Source of the DNA: Flavobacteriaceae bacterium UBA3611
GTDB taxonomy: Bacteria; Bacteroidota; Bacteroidia; Flavobacteriales; Flavobacteriaceae
Direction of reading: 5' to 3'
DNA length: 64,000 nucleotides
Assembly (NCBI GenBank): GCA_002375495.1
Contig: DFLU01000004.1
Location: 62,001 to 126,000 of the forward strand
A program made the position numbers and the translations under genes. Below the pieces are notes generated by a model, which saw only the letters and a program-made list of their open reading frames with translations, made no database searches and was not told the DNA's origin. Positions 35,001-44,103 of the stretch are shown here, piece by piece; position 1 is the stretch's first letter, and every line of letters begins with the position of its first letter.

Positions 35001-38000
35001 GGACAATACAACTTTAACCCAGAAGCGGCAGGAACCAATACACTGCCAAACCCAGAGACGCGTTGGGCGGGTATTTCTAGACAGCTAACTACTACCGACT
35101 TTGAACGTGCCAATGTAGAGTTTATCCAATTTTGGGTAATGGACCCCTACGTGCACGATGAAAGTATCAACGATCAAGGTTTCGTTACTTTCAACCTGGG
35201 TAATATTTCAGAAGATATCTTGAAGGATGGTCGTAAACAATACGAAAACGGATTGCCAGAAGATGGAGGTGTTGCAAATACAACTCCAACAGCTTGGGGT
35301 AAAGTGCCTACCAACCAAGCGTTGGTATATACATTCGATACGCAAGGGCAAGAGCGAATTAATCAAGATATTGGTTTTGACGGGCTTTCTGATGCAACAG
35401 AAGCATCGCAATTTCCGGCATTTGCAAGCCTTCCCGATCCTGCCGGAGATAACTATCAATATTTTTTACAAGCAGAAGGAAACATTCTAGAGCGTTACTT
35501 GTTTTTTAACGGTTCTGAAGGAAATTCTCCAGAAGCAGTAGAGAATGATAATAGAGGAAACACCGCACAACCAGATGTGGAAGATATTAACCGTGATTAC
35601 AGCTTGAACACGGTAGATAGCTATTACGAATACAAAGTGCCAATTTATCGTGGGATGAGTGTTGAAAACAACACCAGCTTAAATGGTGCCCAAGAAGATT
35701 TTATTACCGATGTTCGAGAAATAGACGTTACGACACAAGATAATAACGTAATTCCAGTGCGATGGGTACAGTTTAAAGTTCCTATTAGTCAGCCAGATGA
35801 GGCGGTGAACGGTATCTCAGACTTTAGATCGATTCGGTTTATGCGAATGTATATGAGCCAATTCTCACAGAGTACAGTACTGCGTTTTGGTACATTAGAA
35901 TTGGTAAGAGGAGATTACAGACGATTTACACAATCGTTAGATATCACCGGAGAAGACCCTGAGATGGATGACACCGTGTTCGAGAATGAAGCGGTTAGTA
36001 TTGAAGAGAATGACCAGCGTTCTCCTATTCCTTATGTGTTGCCTCCAGGAGTATTCCGTGAAGAGCTGAACAACAATAACAACCTCATTCGCCAAAACGA
36101 GCAATCACTTGCATTACGTGTGTGCGGCCTAGAAAACAACGACGGTAGAGGGGTGTATAAAAATTTCAACATAGACATGCGCCAGTATGAAAACCTGGAA
36201 ATGTTTATCCATGCCGAATCCCTAGAAAACCAAACGCCATTGTCTGATGGTGATATGGTAGCATTTATGCGTTTGGGGAATGACCTCGATCAAAACTTCT
36301 ATGAAATTCAGATCCCGTTAAATACCACAGCCTTTGGTAGTACTTCTGCGGAAGAAATCTGGCCTGTTGAAAATAGGTTGCGCTTGCCTTTAAGTCTGTT
36401 ACAAGAATTGAAAACCAGAGTGCTGGGCGACCCTAGTTTTGATCCAACCGAAACTACATTCTTCCTCCAATCTGAGTTAGATCCTAGCACGCTAGGTTCA
36501 GAAAATGAATTGCGCATCGGTATTAAAGGAAATCCGAGTTTTGGAAATGTGCGAATTGTGATGCTCGGACTTAAAAACAACTCCGGACAAGAAATTTGTG
36601 GTGAAGCATGGTTTAATGAACTTCGCCTTTCAGAATTGAAAAATCAAGGTGGCTGGGCTGCCGTGGCAAGTGTAGACGCCAACCTTGCAGATTTTGCAAC
36701 CATTAGCGGAACCGGAAGACGAAGCACAGTAGGATTTGGGTCGATAGAACAAGGTCCGAACCAGCGAAGTCGAGAAGATTTACAACAATACGACGTAATC
36801 ACCAACGTGAATGTAGGGCAGATGTTGCCACCTAAATGGGGAATCCAATTACCTGTAAGCTACGGTCGCGGAGAAGAATTGATTACACCACAGTTCGATC
36901 CTGAATTCCAGGATATTGAGCTAGATGCACGACTTGATAACACAGAAGACCCAGAAGAACGCGAACGTATTCGTGAGCAATCTGTAGAATATACCAAACG
37001 ACAAAGTATAAATGCGATTGGGGTTCGAAAAGACAGAACAGGCGATGGGAAACCACAGATTTACGACATCGAAAACTTTACCTTCTCAGCTTCATACAAC
37101 CAAGAAGATCACCATGATTTTGAAATTGAGGATGCATTAGAACAAAATGTGCGCTTGGGAGGTGTATATAATTATAGTTTCAACCAAAAGCCATTTGAAC
37201 CTTTTAAGAAGAACGATTCCTTGTTTACAGGAAAGTATTGGAAATTCTTAAAAGATCTCAATGTAAATTACTTGCCTACAAGTTTAACGGTAAGCTCGAA
37301 CATTACGCGACAGTATAACGAGCAGAAATTTAGAGAACTCAACTTGCTTCCTGGAAATATTGGTCTGCCAACTTTGTATCAACGTAATTTCTTATTCGAT
37401 TGGCAGTACACGGTGAATTACAACCTCACCAAATCACTTCGATTTAACTTTAATACGTCGAACAACCGAATTGTTACCAACTATATTGACGATGAAGGTT
37501 TTGCCGATGACACCGTAGGCGTTTGGGATGGTTTCTTCGATATTGGAGACCCTAACCAGCACTTCCAATCGTTGCAGGTAAATTACGACCTGCCGTTCGA
37601 CAAATTTCCGTTTTTAGATTTTGCAAGAGCTACGTACTCGTATACAGGTGATTTCCAATGGCAAGATGGTAGTGATCTTTTCAACAGTATTGAAATTCCA
37701 TTATCTGACGGAACGGTAGACACATTCAACTTAGGAAATTCAATCCAGAACGCACAAACGCACAGAATTAATTCATCTTTAGATATGAATAAGTTCTACC
37801 GTTATGTTGGCCTTACCAAAATTACAGCGTCCAGAAGTGTTAACAACGCCGGGAGTGGTGGTGCCGGCGGAGCTGCGGGAAGTCGTGGTGGTGCTGGAAA
37901 TGCTGGAGGTAAAGGTGGCGCCGGTGGAAAAGGCGGTGATGGCGGATCTGGTGATAACAACGATAAAGGTGGAGACACCAGAACAGGTGGAGCTACTTTA

Positions 38001-39431
38001 GGTGGCGGTAACAGCGGTGTTGGAGGCGGCTCGAGAGGCGGCGCTGGAGGGGCAGGAAGCACCTCACTGAGTACAGGTGAAAAAGCAGCCAATACACTTA
38101 TAGGTTTGGTAACTTCAATTAAAAAGATACAATTCAACTACCAAGAAAATCAAGGTATTTTCTTACCGGGTTATACACCGTCCATCGGCTTTATCGGTAC
38201 CCTTAAGCCTTCTGCAGGCTTTACTTTTGGTAGTCAAGCCGAAATTAGAGACAGAGCTGCACGCATGGGGTGGTTAACATTGTATCCTGAATTCAACGAG
38301 CAATATACAGAGGTTGAAAGCAGACAATTGGATGCTCAGATTAATTTGGAGCCTTTAGACGATCTGAAGATTGACATTAATGGAAATAGAATTTATTCTG
38401 AAAACTATACAGAAAATTATATCGTTGAAGATGAAATCTATAGGTCATTGACACCGAATACCTTCGGAAATTTTAATATTTCAACCTTATTAATAAAGAC
38501 AGCCTTTGGTCAGAGTGATGAAAACAATTCTGATGCCTTTAACGATTTTAGGGGCAACAGATTGATAGTTGCAAGAAGGTTGGCTACCGAATTCTACGGA
38601 ACCTCAAGCTTCCCAGTTGATGAAGAAACAGGGTATCCGGTAGGTTTTGGACCAAATAGCCAAGATGTATTGTTACCTGCATTTGTTGCTGCCTATAAAG
38701 GAAGTGATGCATCTAATGAGGAGACAGGTATTTTAAGAGACATTCCGTTGCCAAACTGGGATATTAAGTATACTGGTTTGATGAAGTTGAAGTGGTTTAA
38801 AGATCGTTTCAAGAGATTTTCTGTACAGCATGGCTACCGTGCAAGCTATACGGTGAACCAGTTCCAGACAAATTTAGATTACGACATCAACAATCCGACC
38901 GCTACCGACCAAGCAGGAGATTTCAAGAGTGAGATTTTGCTTACCAATGTAAACCTTACCGAGCAGTTTTCGCCTTTGATTCGTCTTGATTTTGAAATGA
39001 AAAATTCGATTAAGATATTGGCCGAACTTAGAAAAGATCGAGCATTGTCATTAAGTTTTGCAAATAATCTTCTTACTGAAATTCAAGGAAACGAAATTAT
39101 TTTGGGGCTAGGGTACCGAGTAAAAGATCTTCGTATTGCGACCAATTTTGGTGGAAAGAAGAAGGTATTGAAAAGTGACCTGAACTTTAAGCTTGATGTT
39201 TCTCGAAGAGATAATAAAACCATTATTCGATACTTAGATATCAACAACAACCAAACAACAGCCGGACAGACTATTTACGGACTTAATTTTATAACCGATT
39301 ATGCATTGAGCAAGAATCTTACGGCATTGTTCTATTTCGATTATACGTTCTCTGAATATGCTATTTCAACGGCATTCCCACAAACTACGATACGTTCTGG
39401 GTTTACCCTGCGATATAACTTCGGAAATTAA
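32049..39431 (+). CDS. sprA: Type IX secretion outer-membrane translocon SprA (Sov)
   Basis: 2460 residues, in the range of this giant family. The start is TTG 32049; the next ATG is residue 41, beyond the signal peptide (hydrophobic FGFLFILSVVFGGITKVSAQ), so TTG is needed. SprA forms the single-chain 36-strand outer-membrane barrel through which T9SS cargo (adhesins, enzymes, gliding lectins) leaves the cell. The barrel is signalled by long alternating beta-strands and the final strand IRSGFTLRYNFGN. Two low-complexity insertions stand out: a DPNDPNDP-type run (about 486-516) and a Gly/Ala-rich stretch (about 1932-2005). Cotranscribed with ruvA and followed by gcvH. Confidence 0.96.
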   Translation: MGANNYDFTKNLFGFLFILSVVFGGITKVSAQDSTDTGSVMGRMDLPNPPSIQDLYTYDPIMDRYVYTQTLGSINLTYPIILTPQEYQDLILEQQMKAYFKEKIDAADGRKEGSEELQKNLLPTFYVNSNFFETIFGGNTIEVIPQGTVEMDIGLLYTKQDNPAFSPRNRSNLSFDFDQRISLSLLGKVGERLTVTANYDTQSTFNFQNQIKLEYTPTEDDIIQKIEVGNVAMPLNSTLIQGAQSLFGVKAQLQFGKTTITGVFSEQKSETRSVTAEGGATITDFELFALDYDENRHFFLGHYFRDNYDRILRQYPFINSNVQITRSEVWITNRAANTQNVRNILALQDLGESDPSNVGLDGIPGGFINRPRNSFPDNANNDFNPFGINDPSVQSILTEEVRDVATVDQGFSGVPVSDGNDYAVLENARRLNPSEYRINSQLGYISLNQRLSNDEVLAVAYQFTVNGRVFQVGEFSNDGVNATGETPGGPIGGGAGDPNDPNDPIDPNDPNGQGGLPQNLVVKLLKSNITIVEEPIWDLMMKNIYPLNAFQLEQEDFRLNILYTDPSPLNYITPAPGTPEFPAVPLPEDVEDTVLLRVFNLDRVNFNGDPQQGGDGFFDFLPGITVDQQNGNIIFTSVEPFGSYLFDKLDNDDQGPGDYDNQQTYNANQAKYVYRTLYSTTKIQAEQQGSDKNKFQLKGSYKSTGADGIPIGAFNIPQGSVTVTAGGRTLVEGVDYTVNYQLGRVQIIDPALQASNVPINITTENNTLFGQQTRRFTGLNVEHKFSDKFQLGATYLNLNERPLTQKSSFDTEPINNTIFGLNANFSTEVPFLTRLVNKLPNIDTDVVSNISLRGEFAYLMPGAPKISDFDGKTTAYVDDFEASQTGIDVSAPLTWTLASTPIGLGGEFANGNLQYNYNRAGLNWYTIDPVFYSGQRPDGVTDEDLSSPFTRRIFRDEIFPNQDLIQGQTQAIFSLDMAYYPSRRGQYNFNPEAAGTNTLPNPETRWAGISRQLTTTDFERANVEFIQFWVMDPYVHDESINDQGFVTFNLGNISEDILKDGRKQYENGLPEDGGVANTTPTAWGKVPTNQALVYTFDTQGQERINQDIGFDGLSDATEASQFPAFASLPDPAGDNYQYFLQAEGNILERYLFFNGSEGNSPEAVENDNRGNTAQPDVEDINRDYSLNTVDSYYEYKVPIYRGMSVENNTSLNGAQEDFITDVREIDVTTQDNNVIPVRWVQFKVPISQPDEAVNGISDFRSIRFMRMYMSQFSQSTVLRFGTLELVRGDYRRFTQSLDITGEDPEMDDTVFENEAVSIEENDQRSPIPYVLPPGVFREELNNNNNLIRQNEQSLALRVCGLENNDGRGVYKNFNIDMRQYENLEMFIHAESLENQTPLSDGDMVAFMRLGNDLDQNFYEIQIPLNTTAFGSTSAEEIWPVENRLRLPLSLLQELKTRVLGDPSFDPTETTFFLQSELDPSTLGSENELRIGIKGNPSFGNVRIVMLGLKNNSGQEICGEAWFNELRLSELKNQGGWAAVASVDANLADFATISGTGRRSTVGFGSIEQGPNQRSREDLQQYDVITNVNVGQMLPPKWGIQLPVSYGRGEELITPQFDPEFQDIELDARLDNTEDPEERERIREQSVEYTKRQSINAIGVRKDRTGDGKPQIYDIENFTFSASYNQEDHHDFEIEDALEQNVRLGGVYNYSFNQKPFEPFKKNDSLFTGKYWKFLKDLNVNYLPTSLTVSSNITRQYNEQKFRELNLLPGNIGLPTLYQRNFLFDWQYTVNYNLTKSLRFNFNTSNNRIVTNYIDDEGFADDTVGVWDGFFDIGDPNQHFQSLQVNYDLPFDKFPFLDFARATYSYTGDFQWQDGSDLFNSIEIPLSDGTVDTFNLGNSIQNAQTHRINSSLDMNKFYRYVGLTKITASRSVNNAGSGGAGGAAGSRGGAGNAGGKGGAGGKGGDGGSGDNNDKGGDTRTGGATLGGGNSGVGGGSRGGAGGAGSTSLSTGEKAANTLIGLVTSIKKIQFNYQENQGIFLPGYTPSIGFIGTLKPSAGFTFGSQAEIRDRAARMGWLTLYPEFNEQYTEVESRQLDAQINLEPLDDLKIDINGNRIYSENYTENYIVEDEIYRSLTPNTFGNFNISTLLIKTAFGQSDENNSDAFNDFRGNRLIVARRLATEFYGTSSFPVDEETGYPVGFGPNSQDVLLPAFVAAYKGSDASNEETGILRDIPLPNWDIKYTGLMKLKWFKDRFKRFSVQHGYRASYTVNQFQTNLDYDINNPTATDQAGDFKSEILLTNVNLTEQFSPLIRLDFEMKNSIKILAELRKDRALSLSFANNLLTEIQGNEIILGLGYRVKDLRIATNFGGKKKVLKSDLNFKLDVSRRDNKTIIRYLDINNNQTTAGQTIYGLNFITDYALSKNLTALFYFDYTFSEYAISTAFPQTTIRSGFTLRYNFGN

Positions 39432-39469
39432 AAATTAATTATAAATCATTACAATAATTTGAAATTATC

Positions 39470-39850
39470 ATGAGTGTACCTTCCAACCTTAAATATACCA
39501 AAGACCATGAATGGGTGCGCATAGAAGGCGATGTGGCTACCGTTGGGATTACTGAATTTGCACAGGGCGAACTAGGCGACATTGTTTATGTTGAAGTGGA
39601 GACCGTTGATGAAACTTTAGATAGAGAAGAAGTATTTGGAACAGTGGAAGCGGTAAAGACCGTTTCAGATTTGTTTTCACCGCTATCTGGCGAAATCATC
39701 GAATTTAACGAAGCCCTAGAGTCAGAACCTGAAATGGTCAATTCAGATCCGTATGGAGATGGATGGATGGTAAAAATTAAAATTTCAAACCCTTCTGAAA
39801 TTGAAGATTTACTAGACGATGCAGCCTATAAAGAAATTATTGGGGCCTAA
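39470..39850 (+). CDS. gcvH: Glycine cleavage system H protein
   Basis: 126 residues. The lipoyl domain is complete, with Lys63 in GTVEAVKTVSDLFSP as the lipoylation site. It shuttles the aminomethyl group between the P and T proteins of glycine cleavage. Neither gcvP nor gcvT is in the window. The placement behind sprA appears to be positional conservation rather than function. The 3' end overlaps the next gene by 32 bases in another frame. Confidence 0.97.
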   Translation: MSVPSNLKYTKDHEWVRIEGDVATVGITEFAQGELGDIVYVEVETVDETLDREEVFGTVEAVKTVSDLFSPLSGEIIEFNEALESEPEMVNSDPYGDGWMVKIKISNPSEIEDLLDDAAYKEIIGA

Positions 39851-40217
39851 AAACCTACTGCTTCTTGCTGTAACGTTCACAATTCTGATTACGATAGCAT
39901 TTTTACTGCCTGGAAGAAGTGTTCCTCCAACCCGCTTTCCTATAGATAAAGTAGTGCATATTGCCATGAATGCTGGCTTGGCCATACTTTGGTTGTTGGT
40001 TGTTTTTAAACGAAAACAGAACCGTTTACCCATCACTTGTGTTTTTACTATACTGGTAGCGTGTGTTTTATATGGCATAGTAATTGAAGTAATTCAAGAG
40101 CACTTCATTCCGTTACGGCATGGAGATGTATGGGATTTGTTAGCAAACAGTGCAGGTATAGCATTGGGCGCTATCCTCTTTTATAGGGTACGTAATTATT
40201 TTGGCAATCAAATTTGA
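39819..40217 (+). CDS. VanZ-like membrane protein
   Basis: 132 residues with four predicted helices (about 11-31, 46-63, 71-92, 105-124) and the VanZ-type signatures PIDKVVHIAMNAGLA and GDVWDLLANSAGIALG. VanZ relatives have been linked to glycopeptide tolerance, but most bacterial members have no known role. The start at ATG 39819 is inside gcvH; no better start leaves the first helix intact. The gene follows sprA-gcvH and precedes tonB in the same direction. Confidence 0.83.
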   Translation: MQPIKKLLGPKNLLLLAVTFTILITIAFLLPGRSVPPTRFPIDKVVHIAMNAGLAILWLLVVFKRKQNRLPITCVFTILVACVLYGIVIEVIQEHFIPLRHGDVWDLLANSAGIALGAILFYRVRNYFGNQI

Positions 40218-40277
40218 TATTTCGTTTTATAGAACCCCATATTTTATTTAAATTAGCAACAATTAAATACTTCTATT

Positions 40278-41000
40278 ATGGAAATTAAAAAGAACCCAAA
40301 GGCAGATATCAAGCAGTGGAGTTCAGTCTTCTTGCTGTTTGGTCTTGCATTCATGCTTTTTGTAGCGTGGCAAGCCATTGAGTGGAAAACGTACGATAAG
40401 GATAACTTGGCTGCAGACCAGCTAAATGTAGGTGACGATCTTGATGAGGAAATCCCAATTACCCAACAGTTAACACCTCCACCACCACCACCTCCGCCAC
40501 CACCAGCACCTGAGGTTATTGAAGTAGTAGAAGATGAGGAAGAAGTTGAGGAAACCATTATTGAGTCTACTGAAACAAATCAGGAAGAAGAAATCATGGA
40601 GATCGAAGAGATCGAAGAAGCCGTTGAAGAGGTGATCGAAGATGTACCTTTCGCAGTTATTGAAAACGTACCGGTTTATCCTGGATGTGAAACTGCAGGG
40701 AACAATGCAGCGAAGAAAAAATGTATGTCTGAGAAAATTCAGAAATTCGTACAGAAAAAATTTAATACCGAGTTGGCAAACGACCTAGGATTGGAAGGAA
40801 GACAACGTATTTCAGTTCAATTTAAAATTGATAACAAAGGAAACGTAGTTGATGTGCGTGCAAGAGCACCGCATCCTAAGCTTGAATCTGAAGCAGTTAA
40901 TGTGGTAAAATCATTACCTAAGATGACGCCTGGTATGCAACGAGGAAAAGCAGTAGGTGTAATTTATGCGCTGCCAATCTTATTCCAAGTAGAGAATTAA
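40278..41000 (+). CDS. TonB-family energy transducer (first of two)
   Basis: 240 residues. A single N-terminal membrane anchor (about 16-33) is followed by a periplasmic spacer with ten consecutive prolines (67-76) and an acidic Glu/Val/Ile-rich stretch (80-122). The C-terminal TonB domain spans ~130-240. It begins VYPGCETAGNNAAKKKC and contains a pair of cysteines (137 and 149) that is repeated in the next two genes. TonB couples the inner-membrane proton motive force to outer-membrane receptors. No exbB/exbD is nearby. A terminator follows. Confidence 0.9.
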   Translation: MEIKKNPKADIKQWSSVFLLFGLAFMLFVAWQAIEWKTYDKDNLAADQLNVGDDLDEEIPITQQLTPPPPPPPPPPAPEVIEVVEDEEEVEETIIESTETNQEEEIMEIEEIEEAVEEVIEDVPFAVIENVPVYPGCETAGNNAAKKKCMSEKIQKFVQKKFNTELANDLGLEGRQRISVQFKIDNKGNVVDVRARAPHPKLESEAVNVVKSLPKMTPGMQRGKAVGVIYALPILFQVEN

Positions 41001-41020
41001 TCTCCTAGTATATAGATATC

Positions 41021-41052
41021 AAATCCCGCTTCAAACGAAGCGGGATTTTTTT
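41021..41052 (+). terminator. Rho-independent terminator after the first tonB
   Basis: AAATCCCGCTTC (41021-41032), loop AAAC, GAAGCGGGATTT (41037-41048), then further T; 12 perfect base pairs. Confidence 0.93.
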
Positions 41053-41101
41053 TTGGCACAACACTTGTTTCAATAGTATTATAACTTCTAAATATAATAG
41101 T

Positions 41102-41899
41102 ATGAAACCATCAAGTAATGTGTGTGGTACCACTACAAAAGTACCAAGGAAAACAAACGGAAAAAAGCAAATTAACATTCCATGGAATTCTAGGATCTTC
41201 TTTCAGGTTGGTCTTATTGTAAGTTTATTGGCCATGTTCTTCATTATGGAAATTGAAGTCGCCATGGGTAACCCAACAGTTGTGGCAAACAAAGAACGTA
41301 TTTGGGAGGAGCCACCTTTTCTAGATTATGTAATCGAAAAGAAACCTGTGAAGACACCTGTCAAAAAGCCAACGAAGCCGGTAAAGCGGGTTCCGGTGCA
41401 AGCGGCCAAGCCAATTACCCACAGTTTTACCCAAATAGAGGATACAGCTACAGAACTGGAAGGTAAGACGATTTCCGAAGGAGACCCCGTGACGACACCT
41501 ACGGTTCCTAGCCAGCCTGATGGCGATGCTACAACTGAAACTGCCACAATTTTAGGGGTAGAATTTGTTCCTGTATTTCCGGGTTGTGAAGGTGCAATGG
41601 GAAACAATGCGAAGATAGATTGTATGTCTTCGAAGATCAGATCTTTTATTGCAAAGAAATTTGACGCTGGTAAGTTCGATTACTTCGAGCCGGGGAGCAC
41701 CCAAAAAATATATACCGTATTTACCATAGATGTACACGGAAATGTGGTAGATATCCGTGCTAGGGCTACCGATAAGAAATTAGAAGCCGAAGCCCAACGG
41801 GTGATTCAGAAACTGCCCACAATGACTCCCGGTAGACAAGGAGCTACGGCGGTGAATGTTTCGTATTCAGTTCCTATAAGTTTTCAGGTACATAACTAA
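41102..41899 (+). CDS. TonB-family energy transducer (second of two)
   Basis: 265 residues. A basic N-terminal region leads to a membrane anchor at about 31-50, then a Lys/Pro-rich periplasmic rod (VKTPVKKPTKPVKRVP, 83-98) and a linker. The TonB C-terminal domain starts at FVPVFPGCEGAMGNNAKIDC with Cys162 and Cys174, spaced 12 as in the preceding paralogue. HGNVVDIRARATDKKLEAEA matches its counterpart closely. The rod differs from that of the first copy (basic rather than Pro10 plus acidic), which suggests different partners. It is framed by terminators on both sides, so it is probably transcribed alone. Confidence 0.88.
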   Translation: MKPSSNVCGTTTKVPRKTNGKKQINIPWNSRIFFQVGLIVSLLAMFFIMEIEVAMGNPTVVANKERIWEEPPFLDYVIEKKPVKTPVKKPTKPVKRVPVQAAKPITHSFTQIEDTATELEGKTISEGDPVTTPTVPSQPDGDATTETATILGVEFVPVFPGCEGAMGNNAKIDCMSSKIRSFIAKKFDAGKFDYFEPGSTQKIYTVFTIDVHGNVVDIRARATDKKLEAEAQRVIQKLPTMTPGRQGATAVNVSYSVPISFQVHN

Positions 41900-41906
41900 C
41901 AGTACT

Positions 41907-41938
41907 TTGCCCACTTTAAACGAGTGGGCAACTTTTTT
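41907..41938 (+). terminator. Rho-independent terminator after the second tonB
   Basis: TTGCCCACT (41907-41915) pairs with AGTGGGCAA (41923-41931) around a 7-nt loop, followed by C and seven T. Confidence 0.9.
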
Positions 41939-41989
41939 TAGGGCATTTCAAAAAAACGTATCTTTCGCTAAAATTAAGATCGCCGCCCA

Positions 41990-44089
41990 ATGAAGAACCT
42001 CCTTGTCTTTCTGGTGCTAACCAGCTGCTTTAGCCTAAATGCCCAGAATTCTGTTACTAGCGTAGAAAAATATCCTGTCTTCCCCGAATGTGCTGAAGTT
42101 CCTATTAGTGCACTTGAAACTTGCTTTACAACCACCTTCCAAAATTATATTTACACAAATTTTCAGGTTCCTGAAATCGTAATTACAGAAAAGTATAGTG
42201 GTTCAATGACCTTATTTTTTGAAGTTGATAAATCGGGAACATTCAAATTGCTCTATGCCGATGCAATCTATAATGAATTAAAAGAGGAAGCCCAGCGTGT
42301 TTTTGAAACCATGCCTCAAATAATTCCTGCAACATATAACGGCAATCCAACCTATGTGCAATTTACGTTGCCGCTAGCCATCCCTTTAAAAGCACCAGGA
42401 ACTTCTGTGCTTGTTGCTGCGGAAACCGAAGCTTCAGAAAGCGAAAAAGTAGATACCTTAAAAAATGAATATGACGCCATTGAAAAGTTCCCGTATGAAA
42501 ACGAGGAATATTCAAGCGCAATTAATATACCGCTGTCACACCATAATTACAGTTTGTTTGACCCTGCCATGAACCGTGTGGGAATAAATAACCACACTGC
42601 GCAAAAACCGTATGTGTACTCTGAAGTGAATAAGTACTACAATTTCGAAACGGAAAATCAGAAGTTACTAAAGAACAAATCATCTTGGTTTGGTAGAAAA
42701 TTCTGGAATGAACACATGGTGCAGTTAAAAACCAAAGATTTTTGGTTTACACTAGATCCTGGAGTCGATTTACAAGTTGGAAAAGATACCGATGCCGATA
42801 TAGATACCTATAACAACACCCGTCTGGTATATACCCAGGGTGGAATTGGGAAACAGATTAATTTCTTTGCCGTTGTTTACGAGAGCCAAGGACGTTTTGC
42901 AGATTATTACAACCGTATTACTGAATCGCTCAGACCCTCGGGGGGCAATCCCGGTATCATTCCAGGTAGGGGGATTGCCAAAAGATTTAGAGACGATTCG
43001 TACGATTATCCAGTCGCCACCGGACATGTTTCATACACACCTAGTAAATGGTTTAATGTGCAATTAGGGCATGGAAAACTCTTCTTCGGAGATGGTTATC
43101 GCTCATTGTTGTTAAGTGATAATGCCTCTCCGTATCCTTTTTTCAAACTGAACACCACCGTGTGGAAGTTAAAGTATACCAACACATGGATGAGTTTACG
43201 GGATGTGCGACGGGAAGTGACTGAAGACGGCGCTTTCAGAACGAAATTCGTTGCAAGTCACTATCTGAGTTACAATATTACCAAACGCCTGAACATCGGT
43301 TTGTTCGAATCTGTGATTTGGGAAAACAGCAACGATAGGGGGTTCGATTTCAACTATGTGAACCCGGTAATTTTTTACCGTGCCATCGAGTTTTCTACCA
43401 GTTCTAGAGCGGGTAATGCTCTGATCGGCCTGAGTGCAAAATATAAATTTACCGATCGTGTAAATGCCTATACCCAGGTTGTGATCGATGAATTTTCATC
43501 TGGTGATATTTTTGGTGGTGAGAAAAGCTGGAAGAATAAATACGGCTATCAACTGGGAGCAAAATACTACGATGCCTTTGGGTTAAAAGGGCTCTATCTA
43601 CAAGCCGAATACAACAGAATACGGCCGTATACGTATTCGCATAATACGATTACGTTGAATTATGGGCATAACAACCAGTCGTTGGCCCATACGTTGGGAG
43701 CTAATGTTTCAGAATTTACTTCCATTGCACGATATCAAAAAGGGAGATGGTTTGGAGATTTAAAAGTGATTGTAGCCAAAAGAGGGTTAGAGTTCGAACC
43801 ACCTGCAGAAGGTATTCCTTACTACGGCGGAAATATTTATGGAGATGAAGACATAAGGCCCTTTGACACTGGTGTGGAAGTAGGCCAGGGAAACACAACC
43901 GACTTTTTCCATACAGAAATACAAGGAGGGTATGTATTAAATCCTGCAACCAATTTAAAAGTATACGCAAGCTTAATTTACAGAGACTTTAAACCTATGG
44001 AAAATACGGCTACCAATTTTGAAAATACGACCACGTGGGTCAACTTCGGAATACGCACCGATTTGTTTAATTGGTATCACGATTTTTAG
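41990..44089 (+). CDS. remB: Gliding-motility outer-membrane protein RemB (Wzi-like barrel) with N-terminal TonB-like domain
   Basis: 699 residues. A signal peptide (1-18, ending LNA) is followed by a domain (about 25-130) with the same layout as the C-terminal domains of the two preceding TonB proteins: PVFPEC with Cys34/Cys45, a central GSMTLFFEVDKSGTFKLLYA and EAQRVFETMPQIIPATYNG. After a linker (~135-170), the remainder is an outer-membrane beta-barrel of the Wzi capsule-assembly type (NVQLGHGKLFFGDGYRSLLL, 345-364 region; ends TDLFNWYHDF). RemB is associated with cell-surface motility in Flavobacterium johnsoniae, where, from memory, it also lies near sprA. That gene order supports the symbol. 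Confidence 0.85.
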   Translation: MKNLLVFLVLTSCFSLNAQNSVTSVEKYPVFPECAEVPISALETCFTTTFQNYIYTNFQVPEIVITEKYSGSMTLFFEVDKSGTFKLLYADAIYNELKEEAQRVFETMPQIIPATYNGNPTYVQFTLPLAIPLKAPGTSVLVAAETEASESEKVDTLKNEYDAIEKFPYENEEYSSAINIPLSHHNYSLFDPAMNRVGINNHTAQKPYVYSEVNKYYNFETENQKLLKNKSSWFGRKFWNEHMVQLKTKDFWFTLDPGVDLQVGKDTDADIDTYNNTRLVYTQGGIGKQINFFAVVYESQGRFADYYNRITESLRPSGGNPGIIPGRGIAKRFRDDSYDYPVATGHVSYTPSKWFNVQLGHGKLFFGDGYRSLLLSDNASPYPFFKLNTTVWKLKYTNTWMSLRDVRREVTEDGAFRTKFVASHYLSYNITKRLNIGLFESVIWENSNDRGFDFNYVNPVIFYRAIEFSTSSRAGNALIGLSAKYKFTDRVNAYTQVVIDEFSSGDIFGGEKSWKNKYGYQLGAKYYDAFGLKGLYLQAEYNRIRPYTYSHNTITLNYGHNNQSLAHTLGANVSEFTSIARYQKGRWFGDLKVIVAKRGLEFEPPAEGIPYYGGNIYGDEDIRPFDTGVEVGQGNTTDFFHTEIQGGYVLNPATNLKVYASLIYRDFKPMENTATNFENTTTWVNFGIRTDLFNWYHDF

Positions 44090-44103
44090 GTAAAGGATTG
44101 ATT

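Noticed and set aside
37802..38137. Pro-rich minus-strand frame within sprA
   Set aside because: It is the antisense of the Gly/Ala-rich insertion of SprA, which has clear coding support on the + strand.
39812..40078. Minus-strand frame overlapping gcvH and the VanZ-like gene
   Set aside because: It is antisense to two supported genes and has no recognisable features.
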